Positions 54,240-60,982 of a DNA stretch of 60,982 nucleotides are shown one piece after another. The position numbers were made by a program, and so were the translations under genes. Each line of letters opens with the position of its first letter. The first letter of the stretch is position 1. The stretch covers positions 1 to 60,982 of the forward strand of contig NZ_MTKN01000050.1 in the NCBI RefSeq assembly GCF_001975825.1, written 5' to 3'. Under the pieces are notes generated by a model. That model did not search any database. It saw only the letters and a list, made by a program, of their open reading frames with translations, and was not told where the DNA came from. Origin of the DNA: [Flexibacter] sp. ATCC 35208. Lineage in GTDB: Bacteria > Bacteroidota > Bacteroidia > Chitinophagales > Chitinophagaceae.

Positions 54240-54959
54240 TTAATGGAAGAGTAACCTCCAGTAATGTGAGAATATCATTACCAGCAATAACGCGGGCAAC
54301 ATATTAGCTATAGGGAATTTCTTAATACCGCAGATCCTGAAACCTGTTACGAACATGATAATGCCGCCGCAGGCAGAGAAGTCAGCAATCAGCTGTGGAG
54401 TGGTCAAAGGCAGGATCACACCAGCCAGCAGGTAAAGTCCGCAGAGAATGATGAATTGCGGAATGACAGTGGTGGTCACTATGAAGCCCAGAGAAGTAGC
54501 AAATATGGCGGATGTGAAGAAGTCCAGCATCGCTTTGGATATCAATACGGTTGGATCATGTGTAATACCTTCATTCAATGCCCCAAATATACCTGTACCA
54601 CTTGCACTGAAGAGTACCAGTACAGCCACAAAGTTCTGCAGGAAAGCCTGCGGATCTTCATCCGTTTTTTGTCTTGGGAAGATCTTCTGAATTGGTCCGT
54701 TGACACGGATAGCCGCCCATTCAATCCCCTTTTCAATTTTCAGCAGTTCACCGATCGCACTACCTACCAGCAGCGCCAGGATCACTGGTGGCAGCATGCT
54801 CACCTTGACCACTGAATTAATACCCAATGCCATAGAAGCAGCACCAAATGTCATAGGAAGTGCAAGACGGAGACGTTCAGGAATTTTGTTTCCCATGGTA
54901 GCCCCGATGATGGAGCCGGTTAATGTTGCGACGGAATTTATAATTGGTCCGGTTAGCAT
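54240..54959 (-). CDS. DUF554 family membrane protein
   Basis: This 239-aa protein has about seven hydrophobic helices and the DUF554 pattern: GPIINSVATLTGSIIGATMGNKIPERL at the start and FIILCGLYLLAGVILPL later. Its role is unknown; related proteins are annotated as putative transporters. Its place between ubiD and ubiX suggests movement of the aromatic acid substrate or product across the inner membrane. This is inference. Confidence 0.88.
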   Translation of the reverse strand: MLTGPIINSVATLTGSIIGATMGNKIPERLRLALPMTFGAASMALGINSVVKVSMLPPVILALLVGSAIGELLKIEKGIEWAAIRVNGPIQKIFPRQKTDEDPQAFLQNFVAVLVLFSASGTGIFGALNEGITHDPTVLISKAMLDFFTSAIFATSLGFIVTTTVIPQFIILCGLYLLAGVILPLTTPQLIADFSACGGIIMFVTGFRICGIKKFPIANMLPALLLVMIFSHYWRLLFH

Positions 54960-55022
54960 ATGATTTTTTTTAGTGAGCTGGCCAAAGGAGCACCTTCAGC
55001 CAGCCCGGTTTTTTTCATCCGT

Positions 55023-56513
55023 TTATTTAAACCACTCAGGTAAATAAGGCGTTGCATCTACTTCTTTGAACTGCGCACGTTTGAATCTGTCTTTCAAATT
55101 CCATGGAACGGTACAGTCAAAGATAGTCTTGGTTGAAATACCCTTACCAAGAATCTTAGGATCGAATGAAGGGTCCTGTGAAGGATCCAGTGGGTGACAA
55201 CGAACACCTGGAATAAAGATGGTGCTGATATCGCCCTGGTAACGGGTAGTCATTGCCCAAAATACGTCGTTGCTGTCAAAGATGTCTACATCGTCATCCA
55301 CCAGGATCACCTGTTTCAATTCATAATAAGCAGCAAAGGCTACCAGCGCAGCTTGTCTTTCACGGCCCTGGTCTGTTGGTTTGGTTTTCTGAATTTGCAA
55401 TATGCTCATAAATTTACCACCACCGGAGGTATGTGCATACACGTTTTTCAGCAGACCAGGCAATGCAGCTTCTACAGCGTTGTAAATGCTGGCTTCTGTT
55501 GGAATGCCTGCCAGACTGGTATGTTCTTCACCAGGACCGATCAACGTTTGCATAATCGGGTTTTTGCGGGTGGTGATCGCTGTTACCCTGATCAGTGGCA
55601 GTGATTGGTTCGCAGGACCGTTATAACCTGGGAATTCAGGCATAGCGTGACCCGTGTTGGTGTTCTGGTCTTCTACGACTCTTACGTTTGGCAGAATTTC
55701 ACCTTCGATTACGATTTCGGCCTTCGCGATAGAATGTTGGTTGATGGTAAGGGATTTTACCAGTTCTACTGGTTTCTTGCGCAGACCACCGGCGATGGAC
55801 AGTTCGTCAAAGCCAAATGGTGTGGTAGGCGCTTCAAAACAGGAGCCGATCATGATAGCAGGATCAAGGCCCATGTTGATGGTAATAGGCAGTGGTTTGC
55901 CAGCTTTCTCTGCTTTTTCACGGAAGGCATCAATGTGTCTGCCTGGTGCAAAATAGATAGAGATGGAATCTTTGCCCTGTACGCAGAGGCGGTGAATAGT
56001 TACATCACTGTGGCCTGTTTCAGGATCTGAGCCTAATACCAGTCCTTCGCAGAAATAAGGACCCGCATCTTCAGGTGTATTGGTTGGAGCCGGCAGGATC
56101 TTTCTCAGGTCAAAATCCTTGTCGGTAGCTTTGTACACTACTTCCTGGCAGGGAGCACCTGCATTGGGTACCACTACCGGGGCAATGTAATTCTTGACTG
56201 CCTGACCCATGTATTTGCCGAGTTCTACGCTTGGCGCACCCAGCATAGCCGCTACTCTGTCTCTGCTAGCCAGCAGACCCACCAGTACTTTCGCACCAGG
56301 ATAACCCTTTACATTCGTGAACATCATGGCAGGGCCAAGGCGGGTAGGACGCTGTACGGTACCACCTGCACCTATTTGTTTGTATACACCTGCCATATCG
56401 GCATTTGGATCGATCAGTACATCTGTTTCATGATATTGCTGTGGAATTGTTTTCAGTAATTCCAATGCACTCCGCAAGTCGTCAATTGCTATTGGTTTGT
56501 TTTCCTGACTCAT
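55023..56513 (-). CDS. ubiD: UbiD family decarboxylase
   Basis: This 496-aa protein has the UbiD features: LGPAMMFTNVKGYPGAKVLVG near 65, DVTIHRLCVQGKDSISIYFAPGRHI near 165-195, GLDPAIMIGSCFEAPTTPFGFDELSIAGGL, the active-site E-x-x-x-R/E region VKSLTINQHSIAKAEIVIEGEI, and VDDDVDIFD near 400. It decarboxylates (or reversibly carboxylates) an aromatic or acrylic acid using prenyl-FMN from UbiX. The substrate is unknown; phenolic acids are likely given the gene set. It is divergent from an AraC regulator. Confidence 0.93.
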   Translation of the reverse strand: MSQENKPIAIDDLRSALELLKTIPQQYHETDVLIDPNADMAGVYKQIGAGGTVQRPTRLGPAMMFTNVKGYPGAKVLVGLLASRDRVAAMLGAPSVELGKYMGQAVKNYIAPVVVPNAGAPCQEVVYKATDKDFDLRKILPAPTNTPEDAGPYFCEGLVLGSDPETGHSDVTIHRLCVQGKDSISIYFAPGRHIDAFREKAEKAGKPLPITINMGLDPAIMIGSCFEAPTTPFGFDELSIAGGLRKKPVELVKSLTINQHSIAKAEIVIEGEILPNVRVVEDQNTNTGHAMPEFPGYNGPANQSLPLIRVTAITTRKNPIMQTLIGPGEEHTSLAGIPTEASIYNAVEAALPGLLKNVYAHTSGGGKFMSILQIQKTKPTDQGRERQAALVAFAAYYELKQVILVDDDVDIFDSNDVFWAMTTRYQGDISTIFIPGVRCHPLDPSQDPSFDPKILGKGISTKTIFDCTVPWNLKDRFKRAQFKEVDATPYLPEWFK

Positions 56514-56656
56514 TGTGTTATTGTTTTATAAAACAAAGGTCAGCCATCAAAAATCGCCATGCTTGCACTATTGACTTATTAAATAGGACAATTCGAACCG
56601 GATTAAAATCAGTCCATTGACTGTCCGTGGTCAGGATGGAAGGCGCATGGGGCACT

Positions 56657-56664
56657 TAATTTTG
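56657..56664 (+). promoter_or_regulatory. -7 box TAATTTTG before araC-like gene
   Basis: It matches TAnnTTTG and ends 17 bases before the ATG at 56682. Confidence 0.4.
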
Positions 56665-56681
56665 AATTTCAAACGTATGCT

Positions 56682-57581
56682 ATGCACGCGAACAGCATTC
56701 AGCACCATGAGTTCATCAATTACTCCGGGCTATATAGGGAAAAGAACACGCACAAAGAGAATTATATTTTTTGTGAAACAATTGAAAACAGAAGTAAGGA
56801 TTTCAACTGGGAAGTAGACGCACATTTTCACAGTTCATTGTACCAGGTCTTTTTTGTCGAAAGTGGGTACGCTACTTTTTATACTGCTGATGAGCAAATC
56901 TGTTTAGAAGCACCTTTTATGTGTTTCATTCCTCCACTGAGTATTCACGGTTTTCATTTCGGTGCACATATAGATGGCCGTATTCTCACCTTCTCTGATT
57001 TTTATACAGAGACACTGCATGAAAGGTATCCGAATATTCTGCATGCACTGGAAACCATCTTTGTATTGAAAGGAGATGCATTGCCTCCATTCAGGGAGGC
57101 ATTCAATAAAATTCATAATGAATTCAATGAGTCTAAAGTAGGGAAAGAGATTATCCTGGAACACATGCTCTACTTATTAGTATTGCAATTCTATCGTTAC
57201 TCCAACGAACAGCCTTCGCTCAAATCCGGGCACAATAATAACTTGTATTATTTCAAGAAATTTCAGCACCTCATTAAGGTTTCCAGGAGTCCGTTCATGA
57301 GTTTACAGGTGTATGCAGATCACCTGCACATTACCGCCAAACACCTGAACCGAATCTGCCGCTCACTCAAACAAATGTCGGCACTACAGGTGGTACAGGT
57401 GGAACTGATACTAAAAGCAAAGGCACATTTGTATCATTTCAATTCCAATATTTCTGAGATTGCTTATGAATTGGGTTTTGATGATCCTTCTTATTTTACC
57501 AGGCTCTTTAAAAAACATACCGGGCTAACACCTAATGAGTATCGCAAACAAATTCCGCTGGCTAAAATAGAACAGGATTGA
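56682..57581 (+). CDS. AraC family regulator, likely controls the ubiD row
   Basis: This 299-aa protein has an N-terminal cupin (HFHSSLYQVFFVESGYATFYTADE, about 45-130) and a C-terminal AraC double helix-turn-helix (about 195-295, ISEIAYELGFDDPSYFTRLFKKHTGLTPNEYR). AraC proteins with a cupin often sense small aromatic or sugar ligands. It lies 170 bp from and divergent to ubiD, so it is a likely activator of that gene row. Confidence 0.9.
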   Translation: MHANSIQHHEFINYSGLYREKNTHKENYIFCETIENRSKDFNWEVDAHFHSSLYQVFFVESGYATFYTADEQICLEAPFMCFIPPLSIHGFHFGAHIDGRILTFSDFYTETLHERYPNILHALETIFVLKGDALPPFREAFNKIHNEFNESKVGKEIILEHMLYLLVLQFYRYSNEQPSLKSGHNNNLYYFKKFQHLIKVSRSPFMSLQVYADHLHITAKHLNRICRSLKQMSALQVVQVELILKAKAHLYHFNSNISEIAYELGFDDPSYFTRLFKKHTGLTPNEYRKQIPLAKIEQD

Positions 57582-57590
57582 GATCATTTT

Positions 57591-57631
57591 AAAAGCCGCT
57601 GCTTTTCCCTGCAGGATAAGCAGCGGCTTTT
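57591..57631. terminator. strong bidirectional terminator
   Basis: Perfect 14-bp stem AAAAGCCGCTGCTT/AAGCAGCGGCTTTT around a 13-base loop, between convergent genes. Confidence 0.92.
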
Positions 57632-57645
57632 GGGTAATGGTTAAA

Positions 57646-59034
57646 TTAGAATCTGAATACACTATACAGGTGAGCGTACACCATGTTCTGGCTACTACCT
57701 GCCTGTTTTAAGTATTCTCCTTTGAAGGTTTCGTTCACATATGCACCAAACAGCAGGAACGGATTCAGCTGGTATTCTGCTTTTGCTACACAGCGTGTAC
57801 CAATTACACTGGAGGTACCAGCACTGGCACTTCTGATTTGTATACCTGACATAGCATAGATACCATCTTCTTTGGAAGTACGCCACAGTTCCTGCACGGT
57901 AAAGTCAATGCTCAGTTTTGCTGTTGGCTTACACCCGAAGATCGGACCTACTGCTGCGATGTTGGTATACCCCAGATCCGGCACCCAGCTCATACCTTTT
58001 GACCAGAGATAGTCATAGCTGTTACTCTTGTTGTCGGTAGAGTCTTTATCACCTGAAGCGATATCGATACGGGTACCGACGAATGGTTTCCATTTTGCCT
58101 TGAAGGTATAGGAACTTTCTGTCGCTACATACCATGCATGGATCTGTTTTCCTGCATTGCTTTTACCAGTCTGTCCTACCAGTTCTACATCGTAGTTCCA
58201 GCCCCCTTCTACACCACCGATGCGGGCGGACAAGGTATTTCTTGTGCCGTTGTACATGGCATTGGCAGCACCTTTTTTATCCGTATAGATATACAGCAGT
58301 TCTGCGGTAGAATTTGGCAGTACACCACCTAATTTACGGGATACATGTGCAGCACCAAATTTCAGGTTCTTGTTAGAAGGGTCGTTGAAGTAACCAGCTT
58401 TGTCCTGTACTTCCTCACCACCGATCACACCGAAATTCCACGCGCCTGATTTCACACCGATCCTGCCTGCATCAAAGGAGTGACGGTTATTGGGTGGCTG
58501 TCTTACATCAAACAAACGTGCTTTGTTAAATAGGATCTCCTGCCTACCAGCTCTGAAATAGACTTTACTGGCAGCGCCTAAGTTCACCGTATATTCAGCA
58601 AATGCCTGGTGGAGTTCGCCGGGGTTATAGTCCGTCAGAGAGGGATTATAATCCAGTTCGTAGGTAGTACCGGATTGTACTTCACCAAATACGCGGAGGT
58701 TAGGTAAGATATGGATATCGGCCCATAAGCGGGAGCGTTGTTGCCAGTCGAAGCCCTGGTCTTCATTGCCTTTACCATATTTTAAATGTTCTCTGTATTC
58801 CACCCTGGGACGGATTTCACCACCGATAGTAATGTATCCGTTCTTCCATAGAGGAATGTATTTCAGTTTTGCCCATAGTCCGGTTCTTAGCTCCTTATTG
58901 GAGAGATAGTGGTAATCTTCTTCGTAATTCAGTGGTAAGAATTTCGGAGCAGGCCGTTTTTTGATGGTATCCTGCGCATAGATGAGTAGTGGAAAAAACG
59001 CGAGGATACACAAGAAGGCTCGTTTCATCTTCAA
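57646..59034 (-). CDS. alginate-export-type outer-membrane porin
   Basis: This 462-aa protein has a signal peptide ending IYAQ and a beta-barrel with GEIRPRVEYREH, QQRSRLWADIHILPNLRVFGEVQSG, FRAGRQEILFNKARLFDVRQPPNNRHSFD, and a terminal Phe (SVFRF). This fits the alginate_exp porin group (AlgE/OprE-like). Such porins import or export anionic sugars or aromatic acids. Its closeness to the ubiD row suggests a role in uptake of the decarboxylase substrate; this is not shown. Confidence 0.88.
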   Translation of the reverse strand: MKMKRAFLCILAFFPLLIYAQDTIKKRPAPKFLPLNYEEDYHYLSNKELRTGLWAKLKYIPLWKNGYITIGGEIRPRVEYREHLKYGKGNEDQGFDWQQRSRLWADIHILPNLRVFGEVQSGTTYELDYNPSLTDYNPGELHQAFAEYTVNLGAASKVYFRAGRQEILFNKARLFDVRQPPNNRHSFDAGRIGVKSGAWNFGVIGGEEVQDKAGYFNDPSNKNLKFGAAHVSRKLGGVLPNSTAELLYIYTDKKGAANAMYNGTRNTLSARIGGVEGGWNYDVELVGQTGKSNAGKQIHAWYVATESSYTFKAKWKPFVGTRIDIASGDKDSTDNKSNSYDYLWSKGMSWVPDLGYTNIAAVGPIFGCKPTAKLSIDFTVQELWRTSKEDGIYAMSGIQIRSASAGTSSVIGTRCVAKAEYQLNPFLLFGAYVNETFKGEYLKQAGSSQNMVYAHLYSVFRF

Positions 59035-59233
59035 TTGTGTTGTTTAACAATGCAAAGATGAAATTCAAATGGTTTTTCAGCTTGTAATAAACGGCGTATT
59101 AATAGGATAATCGGTCCAAAATCGTTAGCAATATTTTATGTATGATGTAAGGTTGGCCGGGAGCTGAGATGTATCATTCTTAATGGGTATTTATATACTT
59201 AAGAGCGTTCTTCAGCATCTCATCCTGTGGTGA

Positions 59234-60946
59234 TTATTCGACCTTCAGCACATTGGTCTTGTCCGATACCCCATTTTCATTAATGGCTTCTATTGTAAAA
59301 TAATAAATCTTTTCCGTATCCAGCGTTTTTAACCAGTATTCATTTGCATTGTATACCATGATATTTGTATACAACTTACCAGGTGATGTACCATAGTAAA
59401 TATTATAGGCATAAGCATCCGTAGCTGGCTTCCATTTTACCCATGCACTCCGTTTATCTTTTTCTGTACGCAGCACGATAAGGTTTTCCGGTTGAGCGGG
59501 TTTGCGTCCTAAAGCATTTCCAAATACCCGCAAACCACTGATGGCAAACTTGCCGGTTGGCATATGTACATTTTCCAGCCTGATATACCTGGCTTTTAGG
59601 GGCGTAGCGAATGCGACATAATCATGCGGCACATCCGTTTTATTTTTACTTTTATCGATTAATGACACCCATTTCTTTCCATCTAATGAATACATCAATT
59701 TATACTGATGATAAATATCCGTCTGCTTCCCTAAAAAAGTGGCATCCTGGTCCGCATAGTTTATCTGCACTGCATTGACCATAGCCACAGCGCCCAAATC
59801 AGTTTGTATCCACTCTCCGGCATCGCCACTGGCAGCACTCCAATAGGTTTTAATATCCTCATCTACCGCATTGTTGGCAGTATAACGCCCTAATGTAGAA
59901 GATACCGTTACCGGCTTGTTATAATTCAACAACATCCACCCGGTAAAATCACCATTTGTATAATGCGGGTAATCGCCAAAGGCTGTATTACAATACATCA
60001 CATCATCCTGATCAAATCCCGCAGGCCAGATCCCGATCCTGCGTTCAAAATTATTTTTCACACTGATGCCCATTGTGCTCACATGCCAGTATGCACCTTT
60101 GTTATCTGTAAATGTAGCACCATGCCCTGCACCTCTTGCAAAGCCACCTGCTTTGAATGACAATGGATCTGATTGGGGTGTGAAGATATTTCCCAGTGGT
60201 GCAGGGCCTGCAATCACCCCATCTGCATACCCGCTCATTTCTGTACCCGGTGCGCCATATTGCAGATAATATTTACCATGATGTTTCGTCATCCAGGCAC
60301 CTTCAATAAACGGATCCAGGAAGGTATTATCCATATGCTCTCCAAACCGCTGCCAACCATATCTCCAGGGCTCCAACAAATACATTTCCTGCCGTGTTCC
60401 GATCGGTTTAAAACTTGTACGATCCAGTTCTACGCCATACAAAGGATACCTGTTACTACTCCCATTATACATATACAAGCGACCATCATCATCAGTAAAG
60501 AATGCAGGATCCCAACCGCCTATTTCAAATGAATCCACCAATGGTTTCCAGACATTCTCCTTCGGCGAAGTGCTCATCCATAAAGTAAAGTTCCTTGTAT
60601 AAGTAGACCCGAATACAATCATCGTATCTCCCACTACACCTACTGCCGGTGCACACAATTCATCGTATCCTTTATTCCAGGGCCGCAGAAATTTCCTGGA
60701 TACAAAGGTCCAGTTCACCATATCGGCGCTGTACCAATAGCCCCATTGATTTGTCGAAAACAAATAATAGGTTCCTTTGTAATTCACAATGACAGGGTCT
60801 GCTGTGGCCCTATGTTTCCCCCACTCCGTAAAGTCGGGAATAGGTGTATATCCATAGTCAATATTGATGGGATTGCAGTAAGTGGCCTGCTGTGCATGGC
60901 TCACCATACTGATGGATAAGCAGATGAAAAGGAGTATCTTTTTCAT
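59234..60946 (-). CDS. GH43 family glycoside hydrolase with discoidin and FN3 domains
   Basis: This 570-aa secreted protein (signal 1-18) has a five-bladed GH43 catalytic domain (about 20-320): base Asp50 in ATADPVI, pKa modulator Asp146 in GGWDPAFF, and acid Glu215 in IEGAWMTKHHGKYYL. An F5/8-type C (discoidin) domain follows (about 340-480, YSAASGDAGEWIQTDLG, ARYIRLENVHMPTGKFAISGLRVFG), then an FN3 domain (about 485-570). It should cleave arabinose- or xylose-containing glycans. The window ends 36 bases after its start. Confidence 0.9.
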   Translation of the reverse strand: MKKILLFICLSISMVSHAQQATYCNPINIDYGYTPIPDFTEWGKHRATADPVIVNYKGTYYLFSTNQWGYWYSADMVNWTFVSRKFLRPWNKGYDELCAPAVGVVGDTMIVFGSTYTRNFTLWMSTSPKENVWKPLVDSFEIGGWDPAFFTDDDGRLYMYNGSSNRYPLYGVELDRTSFKPIGTRQEMYLLEPWRYGWQRFGEHMDNTFLDPFIEGAWMTKHHGKYYLQYGAPGTEMSGYADGVIAGPAPLGNIFTPQSDPLSFKAGGFARGAGHGATFTDNKGAYWHVSTMGISVKNNFERRIGIWPAGFDQDDVMYCNTAFGDYPHYTNGDFTGWMLLNYNKPVTVSSTLGRYTANNAVDEDIKTYWSAASGDAGEWIQTDLGAVAMVNAVQINYADQDATFLGKQTDIYHQYKLMYSLDGKKWVSLIDKSKNKTDVPHDYVAFATPLKARYIRLENVHMPTGKFAISGLRVFGNALGRKPAQPENLIVLRTEKDKRSAWVKWKPATDAYAYNIYYGTSPGKLYTNIMVYNANEYWLKTLDTEKIYYFTIEAINENGVSDKTNVLKVE

Positions 60947-60962
60947 AACGGATCAAAGGTAA

Positions 60963-60982
60963 AAGGGGCTGACCAAAAAGGT
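60963..60982 (+). repeat. partial copy of the 3677-3780 repeat end
   Basis: The last 20 bases contain GGGGCTGACCAAAAAGG (60965-60981), identical to the left end of the 104-bp element. The window ends here, so the rest cannot be seen. Confidence 0.55.

Noticed and set aside
55605..56030. 141-aa plus-strand ORF inside ubiD
   Set aside because: Antisense shadow of a well conserved gene with no family features.
1..60982. rRNA, tRNA or prophage genes
   Set aside because: I found no rRNA-like conserved blocks, no tRNA cloverleaf with CCA end, and no phage structural genes on reading both strands by eye.

Overview
The window looks like a chromosomal segment of a Bacteroidota bacterium, most likely Chitinophagaceae (Chitinophaga-like). 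This rests on the TonB-dependent receptors with carboxypeptidase-like N-domains, the CusA-TolC fusion efflux protein, the GH43 enzyme with accessory domains, many small AraC, HxlR and Crp/Fnr regulators beside SDR and DinB genes, Bacteroidota-type promoter elements (TAnnTTTG, for example at 771, 2175 and 36573), and few Shine-Dalgarno sites. The genus is inferred from gene content only.

Layout. 1-4940: small housekeeping and accessory genes (VOC protein, AraC regulator, two DinB proteins, an SDR remnant, a lipoprotein, a serine hydrolase). 5142-14668: a first defence island on the minus strand. It holds a 1368-aa protein joining a Schlafen/AlbA_2-like domain to a NACHT NTPase, then an AAA ATPase plus subtilisin-like protease pair matching the ietAS defence system, then an unidentified gene broken by a decayed IS5-family element. 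14733-19662: accessory enzymes (SDR, SUKH/SMI1-like protein, quinone-reductase-like flavoprotein, Crp/Fnr regulator, esterase with PA14 domain, YdeI-like protein).

19668-28096: a second defence island bounded by 53-bp direct repeats (50/53 identical). Its left edge carries wreckage of a mobilizable element (DUF3987-type fragment), an XRE regulator and a truncated hsdM. Its core is a tight four-gene cassette: a PtuA-like ATPase, a PtuB-like HNH nuclease (together Septu-like), a 1498-aa RecQ-type helicase with a large N-terminal extension, and a coiled-coil protein with a C-terminal membrane anchor. This cassette is the best candidate for an incompletely described system.

28252-44564: an M19 dipeptidase with an internal octapeptide array, a C-rich tandem repeat, a cobalamin riboswitch leading a TonB receptor and a PepSY membrane protein, a phosphoesterase, DoxX and small genes, a divergent SDR/HxlR pair, a Crp/Fnr regulator overlapping a decayed MFS gene, and a metal-efflux operon (small Cys-rich protein, CusA-TolC fusion, CusB-like adaptor). 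44629-60946: two more outer-membrane receptors, a TMEM175-family channel, a dienelactone hydrolase, a ubiD-DUF554-ubiX-MRJP gene row facing an AraC regulator, an alginate-export-type porin, and a GH43 arabinanase/xylosidase-like enzyme.

Several dispersed repeats lie between genes. The clearest is a 109-111 bp MITE-like element present at 34710 and inverted at 54230, with diverged relatives near 52.1-52.4 kb. I saw no rRNA, tRNA or CRISPR array.
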